The notes below the pieces were generated by a model. The model was given only the letters and a program-made list of their open reading frames with translations. It had not been told where the DNA came from and ran no database searches. From NCBI GenBank assembly GCA_965153355.1, contig OZ231126.1, forward strand, positions 81,220,001-81,284,000: 64,000 bases of DNA, written 5' to 3'. The DNA is from Flaccisagitta enflata (taxonomy: Eukaryota > Chaetognatha > Sagittoidea > Aphragmophora). This document shows, piece after piece, positions 1-12,076 of this stretch. The number at the start of each line of letters is the position of its first letter. Within the stretch, counting starts at the first letter, position 1. The position numbers were made by a program, and so were the translations under genes.

Positions 1-526
1 AGAATATTCAAAAACACCTTCACAGATGAGCAACTCTGCTCACTGACATGCTTTCTTGTATTTGCATGTGCAAACATGTATCAAAAAAAATTATTTATTT
101 ATCGCATTATAAACCAGAAAAACAGACTGAGCTAAATGAGCTAAATGAGCTAAAATGCTCAAAAACACCCTCAAAGATGAGCAGATATGCTCATGAACAT
201 GTTTTCTTGTATTTGCATGCTCAAACAAACATAAATACACTCCTTTTTTGATCCTACTCAAAATCATAGAAAATCGGAAAAAATTCAATTCGCAATTTTC
301 ATAAATAAATCTTTAAAAATTCATAGCGCGAAAAATATTTGCCGTAGAGCATTCTGCTTGGCGCCAAATGAAAGAGAATTATCAAATTTACTTACCCTAT
401 CAATTTCATTGGAGGCCACAGTCAGCCGGAAGAGACCCTCAACTTCCCCATAAGAAAATGAAAACCCTGTTTCTCTCGAATATGTCAAAAAGTCGAAGAC
501 TGACTTCGACTTTTTTCCCGATAATC
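1..526. repeat. Dispersed repeat, copy A
   Basis: This stretch is nearly the same as 43393-44084. It begins with degenerate ~125-bp tandem units built on GAGCTAAATGAGCTAAA and ATGAGCAGCTATGCTCA. A unique part follows (CCGTAGAGCATTCTGCTTGG) and it ends at a short hairpin, GTCGAAGACTGACTTCGAC, near 493-511. The copies diverge just after TTTTTTCCCGATAA. No coding signal is seen; the short ORFs are chance. Confidence 0.75.
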
Positions 527-2439
527 CACTTTTTCGTAAAAGAAATGTGGCATTAGTTGTGCGAAAAAAAAATTTAGACTTTACGACTTTTTTCCAGTTA
601 CTAAAGTGGCATCGGGATTTGAGAAGTTTTGGTCCCTTGGGGCCGCCCGAAAAAAAGTACTACACAGTTTTCTCTTACAAGAAACGGATCTGTAAGAAAA
701 GAGACTCTTTTCAGTCGAGTCTTTCTCTCTCTCAATAGAGAAGGATCATAAATCGAAAGATCTGTTTTTAAAGAAAAAGTCGAGGGAAGAAATTTGTTTT
801 CAAGACTTTTTTCGAAGTTGGCTTTGTTCGCGGAACTCTCTCTTTTTCGAAGATTTCTTGCTTAATGATGGCTAGGATATGCATAGGCAAATCGTCCAGA
901 CATTAATTTTGAATGACACAATAATGCCTGAATAAAATGCCAAATGCTGAAGATGACACAAGATGACAAAAGGACGAGATAGGATGACAAGTTGATCACG
1001 TTCAAATAAATTACCCAAACAGAAATATCTCAAACTATGTTTTACAACTGTTAAGTGGCTGGCACAATAATACACAGGGACGCCAATAAAAAATGAGCTA
1101 GATCTGAATGGGTAGAGATAATATGAACGCGAGCTATCTGCTGATAATTGATGATCTAAATTATCTCAGTGAAGTTGAGAGTTGGTCTTACGATTCGCCA
1201 ACCCTTTGAATAATGATAAAGGCAGATGAACAAGATTTAAGTTTCCAATTAATATTTACAGTTTATTGCAGAATTAGAAGAAGACCAGTGCGCACGAATT
1301 GGATGGTGAAACGTGAATGAATGGAAGGAAAAGACTTCCTTCTGGCTAGGCATATTTTATGCAGAGAAAAATGATATCCAATCATAAAACAGTAATGCAA
1401 TAGTTTTGGCCAATAGGCTTCTACTTTTTACCGGAACTTAAATGTAAATCAAAAGTTACAAAGTCTCATTTCTCAAGAAATCATTGTTTTGGTTAAGACG
1501 TAGAAGTCGACGCCTGCTCTGTCTGGAAATTTATAGGATATTTGAGAGGATAGAAAAAGATAGACAGAGACAGAAAGATAGAACATAAAAATGGTCAAAT
1601 TCATAGTTCCATTTTTAATAACCATCGACTCTTTATTCTTATGTCATTTCTAAACAAATAAAGCTACGACAACCAGCATGGTCCCATTTTGAAGATCTTT
1701 CAAAAAGCTTTCAAACGGTCATAGATTTTGCTATATTTTTCTCATTTGATGATCATAAATTGAAAAACATTTTGTCTCTTTCTTTATTTTGCCACTGTTA
1801 TCCAAGAGTTCAAAAAAATTTTGGCATTTTTTAAATATTTGAAAATATTTTTCCGTTTTTTCAGACTGGCCAGTGTCCTGAAACCCTGGGGTTATGTTTA
1901 TATTCATACAGAGGTATGATTCCCACCATTGGCATCAGCGTTTTTGGTATTTTTTGAAAAATACCAAACATTTTAAAAAAGAAATCAAATTTGCGATGTT
2001 GTTTTTTAACAGTTTTGGCAAAAATAGGGCACAAACTTTAATGCCGTTATTTTTTCCAGGTACATATGGACATTTGGCATCAATATGGAAGACTTTAGGC
2101 ATCTGGCTCAAAAAATTCTATTTCTTGCCCAAAAAATGAAACATAGCCCTTTTTTAAAAAATAGGCCTAGACTTTGAAACGCAATATCTCCGCTTCTACT
2201 AGACGGATTTTGCTAAAATTTGGTATGCAAGAAAACAAAACATGTAGTTTCTTTCCCTGAAATTTTTATGGCATTGGCTCAAACGGTCTGGCGTCAGCGC
2301 AATTTTTCCAAATTTTCTTCAACAAAACGTATTTTTTTAAAAGGCCATGCCATTTTTTGGCCGAGTGGCTCTTTCCATGTTGTTCAGCATCAAAAACTAT
2401 ACCTGTATGCAAATTTTGGTAACTTCCTCCAAAAACGCC
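527..2439. other. AT-rich stretch without a recognisable gene
   Basis: No ORF here has domain-like composition or splice support. Near 1645-1700 a phrase (GTCATTTCTAAACAAATAAAGC) resembles one at 60150-60205 inside a foldback element, so part of this stretch is probably old transposon sequence. The rest shows nothing I can name. Confidence 0.4.
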
Positions 2440-2589
2440 GATCTGTTTCTTTAAGGTCCTGGACTATGGTACAAAAGCTCCTATTGACCTATAAACAACA
2501 CCAGCAAAGTTTCATAAAATTCTGAAGTCTGGTTCCAACAAGCCCAACAGGCCAACAGTCGCGTGCTAAGTTACACAAAACTACACAAC

Positions 2590-2844
2590 TTCATACTACA
2601 TACTTAACATACTACATACTTACTTACTACATACTTACTTACTACATACTTACATACTACATACTTACATAATTACATACTTACATAATTACAAACTTAC
2701 CTAATTACAAACTTACCTAATTACATACTTACATACATACATACTTACATATTTACTTACATACTTACATACATACTACATACTTACATACATACTTACA
2801 TACATACTTACTTACATACTTACTTACATACTTACATACTTACA

Positions 2845-2918
<74 letters not shown>

Positions 2919-3640
2919 CTTACATATTCACATACTTACATACATACTTACATACTTACTTACATACTTACATGCTTACATACCTACATACTTACATACA
3001 TACTTACATACTTACCTACATACTCACATACTTACATACTTACATACTTTTATACTTACATACTTACTTACGTACATACTTACATACATACTTACATACT
3101 TACATACTTACTTACATACTCACATACTTACATACTTACATGCTTACTTACCTAAATACTTACATACTTACTTACTTACATACTTACTTACTCGCTTACT
3201 TACTTACATACTTACATACATACATACGTACATACATACATACTTACATACTTAAATACATACATACATACTTACATACTTATATACTTACATATTTACA
3301 TACTTACTTCCATACTTACTTACATACTTACATACCTACATACTTACTTACATACTTACATTCTTACCTACAAACTTACATACTTACATACATACTTACT
3401 TACATACATACTTACATACTTACATACCTACATATTTACATACTTACGTACTTACATACTTACGTACTTACATAATTACATACATACTTACATACATACA
3501 TACTTACATACTTACATACTTACATACTTACCTACATACTCACATACTTTCATACTTACATACTTACATGCTTACTTACTTACATACTTACTTATATACT
3601 TACATATTTACATACTTATATACATACTTACATACTTACT
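2590..3640. repeat. TACTTACA/TACATACA tetranucleotide-type array
   Basis: About 1 kb of imperfect 4-bp-based repeats (TACT, TACA, TTAC). It is open in a plus frame because the units rarely make stops, giving a meaningless Thr-Tyr-Leu-His peptide at 2972-3475. Confidence 0.95.
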
Positions 3641-3834
3641 TACATACCCTTCCATACCCTAAGTTACAACACAATTACCTAACTTCATACCACACAACTT
3701 CATACTACATAACTTCACACTATATAACTACATACTACATCTTCATACTAAATAACTTCATACTACAACTTCATATTATATAACGTCTGTCCCAAAAAAT
3801 GTTACATTCTGAACCAATAACGAGTGTCCAATAA

Positions 3835-4260
3835 AAAGTTGACAAAATACCCAAAATACCCAAAAATACCCAATGATACCCAAAAATACCCAAAAACACC
3901 TAAAGATACCCATAGATACTCAAAAATACTCAAAAATACCCAAAAGTACCCAAAAGTATGTGAAAGTACCCTAAAATTCCTTAAGTACCAAAAATAACTT
4001 AAAAATGACCAAAAATACCCAAAAATACCCAAAAGTAACCAAAAACACCCAAAAATACCTAAAAGTACCCAAAAACACCCAAAAATAACAAAAAGTACCA
4101 AAAAATACTCAAAAATACCTAAAAAACCCAAAAGTATCTGAATGTACCCTAGAAAACCTTAAGTACCTAAAATTACTTAAGTACCCTAAAGTACCCTGAA
4201 GTACCCTAAAGTACCCTGAAATACCCTAGAGTACCTTAAAATACCTTAAAAAACCTTTAA
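3835..4260. repeat. ACCCAAAAAT-type ~10-bp minisatellite
   Basis: Degenerate tandem copies of ACCCAAAAAT, drifting to GTACCCTAAA toward the right. The minus-strand ORF at 3802-4131 is a product of the repeat composition and not a gene. Confidence 0.9.
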
Positions 4261-4445
4261 AAGTCATAATTTCAAAAATGTGACGGAAGGACCGACGGAC
4301 CAACCGACCTACCAACCGACCGACACGGCAAGGTGTAGAGTCGCGTGCACGCGACTAAAAATATGAGAGGGTTTTGAACAAACAGACAACAGACTACACA
4401 TCACTGCTACTTCATAGTCAACGACGAAAACTGTTCGTCGGGGAC

Positions 4446-4772
4446 AAAAAATGGTAAACAATCACAGCTTTGATTCATGTTAAAGTAACTAAATAAACAA
4501 GTACACCCGCCACCAACAGAATTCCGCCTATTCCAAATGTAAATTTATGGTTCCTTCAAACTGATTTCTTTTATTTGCTTTGTTGGCAATAACGGAAGTC
4601 CACCTATAACAAATTGTAGGTCCCCTGAAATCCGTTAAAGCGGGGTTAAAGCTGGGTTAAAGCGGGGTTAAAGCGGGGTTCAAGTATGTTTAAACTCCAC
4701 TCAAACAGACAGCTTTTAAAAAATTCTGCCCTCTAACAGATACCAAATCTCTGTCCATTTAGACTTGGTTTT
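4446..4772. other. Short spacer with GCGGGGTTAAA repeats
   Basis: Nothing gene-like is seen. Around 4638-4690 there are four near-copies of a 13-bp unit based on GCGGGGTTAAA. Confidence 0.5.
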
Positions 4773-5885
4773 TAGATGCGTCCTTGCATCTCTATAAGAG
4801 GGTCCGTCCGTCCGTGACCCATACCTCAAAAATCCCGCTTATCCATCTCCAATCACACACCAACCACCCCTGATCATTTTTAGATGCGTCCTCGCATCTC
4901 TATAAGAGAGTCCGTCCGTCCATCCGTGACCCATACCTCAAAAATCCTGCTTATCCATCTCCAATCACTCACCAACCACCCCTGATCATTTTTAGATGCG
5001 TCCTTGCATCTCTATAAGAGGGTCCATCCATCCGTCACCCATACCTCAAAAATCCCGCTTATCCATCTCAAATGACTCACCAACCACCCCTGTTCATTTT
5101 TAGATGCGTCCTCGCATCTCTATAAGAGGGTCTGTCCGTCTGTCCGTGACCCATACCTCAAAAATCCCGCTTATCCATCTCCAATCACTCACGAACCACC
5201 CCTGATCATTTTTAGATGCGTCCTCGCATCTCTATAAGAGGGTCCGTCCATCCGTCCATCCGTGACCCATGGCTCAAAAATCCCGCTTATCCATCTCCAA
5301 TCACTCACCAACCACCCCTGATCATTTTCAGATGCGTCCTCGCATCTCTAGAAGAGGGTCCTTCCGTCCGTGACCCATACCTCAAAAATCCCGCTTATCC
5401 ATCTCCAATCACTCACCAACCACCCCTGATCATTTTTAGATGCGTCCTTGCATCTCTATAAGAGGGTCTGTCCATCCATCTGTCCGTGACCCATACCTCA
5501 AAAATCCCGCTTATCCATCTCCAATCACTCACCAACCACCCCTGATCATTTTTAGATGCGTCCTTGCATCTCTATAAGAGGGTTCGTCCATCCATCGGTC
5601 GTGATTTCTTACCTCAAAAAACCAATCATTCCACATCATTTTAGATGCGTCCTCGCATCTCTATAAGAAGGTGCGTCCGTCGCATCTATCATCCGTCCGT
5701 CCTATCAAAAATCCCATCTCCAATCATTCACCAACCAATGATCATTTTTAGATGCGTCCTCTCATCTATAAGAGGGTCCGTCCATCCGTCCGTCCGTGAC
5801 CCATACCTCAAAAATCCCGCTTATCCATCTCCAATCACTCACCAACCACCCCTGATCATACTTAGATGCGTCCTCGCCAGGCCTG
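4773..5885 (+). repeat. Hairpin satellite, short array (11 units, 89-116 bp)
   Basis: Units begin at about 4775, 4883, 4995, 5103, 5215, 5331, 5439, 5555, 5644, 5751 and 5865. Each opens with the near-palindrome AGATGCGTCCTCGCATCT and CTATAAGAGGGT, then a GTCC-rich variable stretch, then a spacer containing CTCACCAACCACCCCTGATC. The hairpin plus CTATAAGAGGGT block is the reverse complement of the block in the 15.98-20.6 kb array, while the spacers differ. Confidence 0.95.
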
Positions 5886-7700
5886 AAAATAGGATTTTTT
5901 CTCAGCGTGCACGCCGGGCACTCCACCCAAAATTATAGGGAGCCCGACAGGAAAAGAGCGTGCCCGGTTGAAGTATTAATTTTAGGTTCTTTCCGAATTC
6001 ATCCATGACGGTCTGATTTTAGCCTCATTATAGCTCATTTTTTGCTTTCTAGAGGTTTGTAGTTGTCTCCACTACACTACACTAGTAACCTTGAGTGGTA
6101 TTGATCGGAATTTAACGATATATGGAACATTTTTACTTGCACATACTTAATTTTTGTGCCAAAAGTATGTCCAATGAGGGCCATTTTTGACGTAACAAAA
6201 GTGTAATGTGTGACATTTTTAGTAGTAATGATCATTAAAATCCTGAAATATGAAGAAACACTATGAAATTCCAACCCACGGTGACCTAATTGTCAAGACT
6301 GTTGAAAAAAAAAAGTGTACAAAATCGATAAGATGGAAAAAATTGACGAAAGTATGCCATAGAGAAGGGACGAGAAAGTTTACCATATGTTTGACAACAA
6401 ATAGTATTGTTTTTTAATTATGTATTTATGATAATACTTATCATCATAGTCATGAAATAACGCATCATTTCGATAGTCGCTACCTTCAACTTTGCCTGTA
6501 AAGTTTATCGCGTAACTCAACTGACACGATCATCCCTTTTTTTGACGTCATCTACCCTCGGTAATTTCGTAGGTTTCAAGGTTATCGACGCTTTTTATTT
6601 GTCCCATCCTGGTCCAGACATTTTCTTTAATACAGTAAACTGCCAACTCACTTTTAATATTCATAAAAGTTGCTTTTCCTTCAAGCATGACGACAAGGTA
6701 ACATCTAAATCCGCCGAGATGGCAGTCTGTTAACTCTCAACCTGGATGAAGAGAGGAGAAAAGCAAACGTCGCAATTTAGTAGGTTTCAAGTTTATCGAC
6801 GCTTTCGCGCGGAATTCACGATTTCAACATGTATCTACTCAAACTTGTCTAAAATCAAAAGTTTTTGTCCGATTTGGATAAAATTTGAAATGGGACCTCA
6901 CAACAGTCTCCTCCAACAGGTCACAGCAGTTCATAAGGCTCCGATTATGCGATGTGGCCAAAATTAGGTCAAAATTAGGCCAAAAACAAAAAAATTGAAT
7001 AATTTTGTCAATCTCTCTCCAATTAAGTTCAAACTCGGCGTAGCATCTCACAACGGTAAAACTCAATGCATGGATGCAATTTCAGTGATTTTGAGTCATA
7101 AGTACTGGCCAATTAGGCCAAAATTTGGCCAAAAATTACCCGAAACTACTCAAAATATGAGAAAAAGAGGCAGGACAAAGGCGGCCTAGATCCGTTTCAC
7201 TTGAAACTTAGTTAGGAGCCTCACATTGGTAAAACTAAAAGCAAGCGTAGATTTTTAAGGCATTTGAGTCATGCTCATCAACTCAACTGGCCAAAATCAG
7301 CCCAAAATCAGCCCATAAATGAAAAATGTAGTCTAACTCGGGCAAAATCTATCAGATGAATTTCGAAATGGTGAAATTCAATTAAGGCAAACATTTTGAG
7401 CATCCAAGTCGTAAAGTCTAGCCTAACTGGCAAAAATTAGCAAAAATTGGCCAAAGGTTAAACCAGAGAAGGAAAAAAGGTGGTCAACTAGGGTTTGTCC
7501 GAATCAGCCACAGTATGGCCACAGTGAAAAGACTCAATATATGAATAGAAAAATCTATGAGAATTTGAATTTTGGAGACTGGCCAAACCAGCCAAACTAT
7601 TCTATCTGTCAATTATCCTCATCCTTCCATCGCACGAGCCTGGGAGTGATAAGTTTTCATCAATTTTAGTGAATATCATCTGGTTAGTGAGAAGCTATCT
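5886..7700. other. Non-coding stretch with old degenerate repeats
   Basis: A GC-rich foldback remnant (GCGTGCACGCCGGGCA) at about 5908-5970 recurs at 15127-15205. From 6540 to 7560 loosely similar ~200-bp segments recur, with phrases such as TCACAACGGTAAAACT and GGCCAAAATTAGG. No exon could be supported. Confidence 0.4.
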
Positions 7701-7880
7701 ATGAATTTTCAGTAAACTAAAACTGTACAGGTCACCTTGATATTTCAGTGACAAGAAAGTAATGAGAACAAATTTTGAAATTGCTACTGTGACAAACATA
7801 CATGACAAATAGTAAGGAAGAGCAACATGGGACAATCATGGGGAATTCCCACATGGGGCAAGTTCTTTGGGGTGACCAAT

Positions 7881-9596
7881 TTAGAACAAATATTCAGCTA
7901 CAAGGCTGTTGAACTCTTGCTCATCAATTCGATAGCGTGTTGCAGACTCGCCATGAACAGCACTTGGCAAAGTCTGTATGTCCAAAGGCGGTGATCTAAC
8001 CAGTTCCGCATTGAAGGAGAATAATTTTGAACCCAAAGATGTGTATTCATTAGCAGTGTTGGTCTTTACAAGAATTCTTCCTTTCAGCATGTTAGGATCT
8101 GTCAGCTGTCCCATGGATTTTGTGACGAGGACAAGGTTAATTTGTTGTTGTCGACCTTGAGCGACTGCAATGACCGATCCAGACATGGCTAATTCGGCGC
8201 ATTCATGGCGATGTTGTTCTTGGCCTGCCCGGGTTCGACTTGCTTTGCGCGCCGCAGCATTGGATGATGAGGCGCGTGTCATCATGACTCTCGAAATTGG
8301 ACCTAGCTCCTCCGTGCGTTTGCAGGCAGCATAATTACCAAATTCACATTCCGAACATGAGAAGCAACTGGACTCTCGAACTAATAGTTCTCCGGAGACT
8401 TCGGTGGTGATGAGCTGGTGGAAGGTTCGGGTTCGCTCAAGTGCGTCCCAGTCTGCGCTGGAAGTCTGGACAGCAGCTGGCTGCACCACCTCGGCATGGA
8501 AAGCACTGTAAAAGAAACCTTTGGTATCTTCTTTGCCGGGTTTCGTCCTATGAACGTCAACAAAATTGAGACTCTGGAGAAAGTTGGAGACATCGTGGAT
8601 GGAGCGGAGTGGTCTTTGGTGCAGTTCCTCCAATCTCAGCTTGGTTTTGCCGTAAGCCCCTGCGTGATCATGTTCACCTTTGCCATGTCCCGCAGCAGAA
8701 AAGTGGATGACAGCCTGAGGACAGTTTGGACACAGTGGGGCGCTGGTTGAGTGGCTTAAACACAAATTCCGTCTCGACTCCGCAATTGAGCCAAAGACCT
8801 TACGACTACAAAACTGTTGCCCGCATTTATCTGATCCTAAGATACAAGATTTGAAGGTCGTCCTGAAGGTGTCACGGATCCACTTGATTATGAGGCGGAA
8901 ACAAAATGCGGCGAAATAATTGTCTTGTTCAGGTCTTTCGGTTGTTATGAAAAAGTAAGTTTTGATCTTTTTGAATGCGTGGGGGTTGTCGGGATCAGGG
9001 ATAAGAAAAAAAGCGACGGTCGTGAAAATTGTGAGAGAAGTGCCGGACCAGTGGAGGCTTTGAACTTCCTCGAACTCTTTCCTCTGATACTTCTCTGCAT
9101 AATCACTCATAAGAACCAGTACATCTGGATTCAAGTTTTTCAAGAGGTAATCCAGCTCCTTAGGTTGGTTTTTGGCGACAAAGCGGTGAAGAGGGAACCC
9201 ACGGAGGTGACTTCGTAGATGGTCAACAAGCTGTTGAGGTGTCCCAGACTTGTCTTGAATTCCAAGACGGCCACTTTCATCCTTTTCCAAAGAGCGGTAG
9301 GTCAGCATCGCGTCATCGTTAATTCCATGAAGGAATGGTTCGAAGAGGGAAGTGTCGAGCGCTTTAATGCCACAGTTGTCACAATCTTCTTTGAGACAAT
9401 CCCTTGTTCGATCATCTTCCGAACAGAGAAACTCGTCAATGAGCTCAACGTAATATTCGACATCGGGTAAGGGAATTCCATTCTTCTTGCTGGCTTTGAT
9501 AAAGTCCTCAAAGGCAAACTTCAACTTGGTGTGAGAAGAACAAAGGCAAACCTGTAGAGACAAATTCTCATCTTTAGTCATAGGATTATCAGGTCG
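7881..9596 (-). CDS. Last coding exon: DDE-transposase-like domain
   Basis: The exon adds 571 residues and ends at TAA. It opens with a Cys/His-rich stretch (CLCSSH, then CLKEDCDNC) that may bind zinc. Counting from the internal Met at 9581, an acidic residue lies in LVLMSDYAEK (about 160), a second in LGSDKCGQQF (about 251), and a third in the GHGKGEHDHAG block (about 300-307). I read these as a DDE-type catalytic triad; the recognised family usually shows MDFAEN, SDGC and GHGKG blocks at equivalent places. A second Cys cluster (CFSCSECEFGNYAAC) lies further on, followed by a stretch that may be OB- or SH3-like. The acceptor is at 9597/9598 (ATTAACAG), and five residues precede the Met in frame. 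No frameshift or internal stop is seen. Confidence 0.85.
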   Translation of the reverse strand, partial: RPDNPMTKDENLSLQVCLCSSHTKLKFAFEDFIKASKKNGIPLPDVEYYVELIDEFLCSEDDRTRDCLKEDCDNCGIKALDTSLFEPFLHGINDDAMLTYRSLEKDESGRLGIQDKSGTPQQLVDHLRSHLRGFPLHRFVAKNQPKELDYLLKNLNPDVLVLMSDYAEKYQRKEFEEVQSLHWSGTSLTIFTTVAFFLIPDPDNPHAFKKIKTYFFITTERPEQDNYFAAFCFRLIIKWIRDTFRTTFKSCILGSDKCGQQFCSRKVFGSIAESRRNLCLSHSTSAPLCPNCPQAVIHFSAAGHGKGEHDHAGAYGKTKLRLEELHQRPLRSIHDVSNFLQSLNFVDVHRTKPGKEDTKGFFYSAFHAEVVQPAAVQTSSADWDALERTRTFHQLITTEVSGELLVRESSCFSCSECEFGNYAACKRTEELGPISRVMMTRASSSNAAARKASRTRAGQEQHRHECAELAMSGSVIAVAQGRQQQINLVLVTKSMGQLTDPNMLKGRILVKTNTANEYTSLGSKLFSFNAELVRSPPLDIQTLPSAVHGESATRYRIDEQEFNSLVAEYLF

Positions 9597-9690
9597 CTGT
9601 TAATGTCTTAAAATTGCATCAATACACCAACCAAATTTACACAGTATTGAATTGAACGTGCCTTCTATCTGCCCCATTTTTGATTTTTTT

Positions 9691-10000
9691 TAGTCGCGTG
9701 CTACGCGCCTCTAAAAGCCTCTTTTCGGTCGGTCTGTTGGTCTGTCACAAAACTCTTTTCAAGGCTTTTTATCGCGTTTTTAGTTGCATGCTACGCGACT
9801 CTACACCCCGCTTTGTCGTTCGGTTGGTTGGTCTGTTGGTCACACTTTACTTTTTTTTTTTCATGTTTGGACCTCACCGCTCCTGCCCAAATGGTCTAGT
9901 GACATCAAATATAGCCCCTGCCCACCCGCATGCGACTTTGGTAGCCGTGTATCCGGCCTCGTTTATGTCTGAATAGTAGAGAAGAAACTTGGAGAAGTAA
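9691..10000 (+). mobile_element. TAGTCGCG-family foldback element in intron 3
   Basis: The copy begins with TAGTCGCGTGCTACGCG, a near-perfect palindrome. A second start (TAGTTGCATGCTACGCGAC) follows about 90 bp later, then the family core CCCCTGCCCACCCGCATG and CCGTGTATCCGGCCTCGTT. It lies in the intron between 9597 and 10491, and the two starts suggest two nested or tandem copies. Confidence 0.65.
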
Positions 10001-10320
10001 ACAGCCCCTTCAAATGACTTTTTGAGAAAAAAAATTTATGTGTTTGTCAGTTTGACTTTTTTCTGAAAGTGCTGACGCACGCAACTTGGGTCTAATGACC
10101 TAGTTTTGCCTTAACTCAATTTACCAGTCGATCTAAGTCCCTTGGAGGGAGAACCCACGATGGACGCAGAGAAAAGAATCGACCGCGCGAGATTGGACCG
10201 TGACAACGAACAAATTCAACGTGGAGTCGGGTGATTGTGTCCGAGAGGAAACGTTTTTGATGAGTCTCTTGAGTTCCAGAGACCTGAAAGGGATACAATA
10301 CTTGTTGCAGATTTCCGTCG

Positions 10321-10322
10321 TT

Positions 10323-10376
<54 letters not shown>

Positions 10377-10460
10377 CACTGGCACGCCAACAATTACATG
10401 CGCACACACACATGCACACGCATGCGGGCACGCTGGCACACACAGTCACACACAGTTTTC
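10321..10460. repeat. (TC)n followed by CA-rich microsatellite
   Basis: Uninterrupted TC dinucleotides run from about 10322 to 10374, followed by ACACACATGCACACG-like sequence to about 10455. It is intronic. Several short ORFs over it are composition artefacts. Confidence 0.95.
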
Positions 10461-10491
10461 ATTCTTATTCAAGCTGATTTGTGAAACTCAC

Positions 10492-10829
10492 CCAGCATTT
10501 CATGACATCCCTTCTCCTCGAGGTTGGAGTTGATTTTGCGACGTAAAATGATTTGACTTTCTTTCGCATTTCGGCAAATTTCATAGTTTTTCGGCGTCGT
10601 TCAAGAGTGCTTGTGACGAGCCGTGATTTTAGACAACGGCCAGCGGCACGAGCTTCTGTCACTCGCCTTGTCTCTTCTGCCTCTGCCTTCCGCGCGTCAG
10701 CAACCATGTTTTTGCTTATGCCGAGACTGGAATGTATCTCGTCGCGTGTCAATCGTTCCGGCCCCGCAACGACTGCTCTTGCAATCATTCGACGGAAAGC
10801 CCGTTCCTCTCTGTCCATAGTTCCTTTTC
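10492..10829 (-). CDS. Third coding exon of the AT-hook/DDE gene
   Basis: Acceptor TTTGCTCAG at 10830/10831; donor GTGAGT at 10491-10486. The incoming phase is 1 and the outgoing phase 0, matching both neighbours. The peptide is basic and helix-prone (ERAFRRMIARAVV, then ERLTRDEIHSSLGISKNMV) and ends RRRDVMKCW. The DEIHSSLGISKNMV stretch could be a small helix-turn-helix, which would fit a DNA-binding role, but that is inference. Confidence 0.8.
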
Positions 10830-11279
10830 CTGAGCAAACAAAGATTTTTTCATTTTTGAAATGTGGTACCGGAAATTGTGACTTCAGTAGCGTCTTTTAT
10901 GAAATGCCTTTGTCCCCACCGTTAATTACATAACCATGGTCAAAAAAAAATTGTGCATTGCTTTTTTATACCATAAATTGGTGCTGCTTTTGAGAAAGTG
11001 CATAAAATCTATGACCATTTTACAGAGCTTTGAAAAATCTTTGATTTGAGTCGTTGAACGAAATTTTAACTTAAAAAAAGTATCAATTGAAATCTGCCAG
11101 ATATGATGTTTTTTTTACTAACTTGAATTCATAGACTAAAAGTCTTTAGTTGATTTGAAGAATTCTCGAAGATCTTTCTAATGGTCACCAATTTTTTTGT
11201 ATTTTCATTGAGACTATGCCAATCAAAGGCATCAAAAACCGCCATACACGTTTTTTTTTTTTTGCAATGGTTACTACTT

Positions 11280-11480
11280 TTAGTCGCGTGCTACGCGACT
11301 CTACACCTGCTTTGTTCGTTGGTCGGTTGGTCGGTCCATCACATTACTTTATTTTATGATTTTTATTCTTTGGCCTTACTGCACCTTCCCAAACGGTCTT
11401 GCTACCTCAAAATGAATATGGCCCCTGCCCACCCACTAGCGACTGGGGTGCCGTGTATCCTGCCTTGTTTCAATGAGCAT
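11280..11480 (+). mobile_element. TAGTCGCG-family element beside a splice donor
   Basis: It opens with TAGTCGCGTGCTACGCGACT and contains CCCCTGCCCACCCACTAG and GTGCCGTGTATCCTGCCTTG, as in the other copies. It lies in the intron between 10830 and 11495, ending about 15 bp from the 5' splice site of the second coding exon. Confidence 0.7.
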
Positions 11481-11495
11481 GAGTTGGCTTACTAC

Positions 11496-12018
11496 CTTTG
11501 TTTTTGTCCAAACGAGCCCGGAGATTTGTAACTATTTTCCTTGCTATGTCTGACTCCAGTCCGGATTTTTTTTCCTCAACTTTCTCTTTTTGTCTGCGGC
11601 GGAAAGCAGAAACGCGCGCTTTCGCCTTCTGTCGACTTTCTTGCAGCTTCTTCTCCTCCTCCTTTAATGCTTTAAAACGCGTTTTTCTCCACCTCCTCTC
11701 TCTATCCCTCTCCATCTTTTTCTTCCCATCAACTAGTGGTTCTTTATCGCGTTTCAGTTTTGGACCGCGCCGTGTGCGTGTGGCAGAAGATGATCGCGAT
11801 GAAGATGAGGGAGATGGTGAAGAGCAACGCGAGGATGTAGGAGTTGAAGACGGGGAATTTGGTGCGGAGGAGAACGACGAAGATCGGGATCGTTTAGGCC
11901 TCCAGGTAGCCATCGCTGAGTTCTCTTTGGGCGTAACATCGTCAGCTGGGCGAACAAACCGGCGTTGCACTTCTTTTGATGGGGACAAGAGAAGCACCTC
12001 CTGCGATTTTCGTTTGAG
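11496..12018 (-). CDS. Second coding exon of the AT-hook/DDE gene
   Basis: Acceptor CTTTTACAG precedes 12018; donor GTAGTAAG follows 11496. It enters in phase 0 and leaves in phase 1. The peptide is a Ser-rich low-complexity segment followed by a long Lys/Arg/Glu-rich helix (KKMERDRERRWRKTRFKALK onward), probably a basic coiled coil that could act in nuclear import or DNA contact. Without a transcript the borders rest on consensus and phase alone. Confidence 0.8.
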
Positions 12019-12076
12019 CTGTAAAAGAAAGTAAATTATCAGACCATGAATAAAAACATTTAAGTCAGGCAGTTCC

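Larger units (their letters stand above)
2539..4357. mobile_element. Insertion of TAGTCGCG-family foldback element loaded with arrays
   Basis: The segment splits TTCCAA from AAATATGAGAGGG, which are adjacent in the copy at 58061-58079. Near its left edge is AGTCGCGTGCTAAG (2557) and at its right edge GTCGCGTGCACGCGACTAAA (about 4340-4358), the terminal motifs of the dispersed TAGTCGCG family. Between them lie two large simple arrays. The part just before the right end (CCGACGGACCAACCGACCTA) is typical of the family. Confidence 0.55.
2440..4445 (+). mobile_element. Family G element, copy 1 (interrupted)
   Basis: The left part (2465-2538, ending CTGAAGTCTGGTTCC) and right part (4361-4445) together match the uninterrupted sequence at 57995-58161. 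The right end carries the family hairpin CGACGAAAACTGTTCGTCG followed by GGGGAC. Everything between 2539 and 4357 is inserted material. I cannot define the left boundary, so the start given is the limit of visible similarity. Confidence 0.55.

Noticed and set aside
2972-3475. Plus-strand ORF of 167 codons rich in Thr, Tyr, Leu, His
   Set aside because: It is translation of a 4-bp-type simple array; no start context, splice site or domain.
8418-9470. Plus-strand ORFs opposite the DDE exon
   Set aside because: They are shadows of the 572-codon minus-strand exon, which has splice support and conserved motifs.
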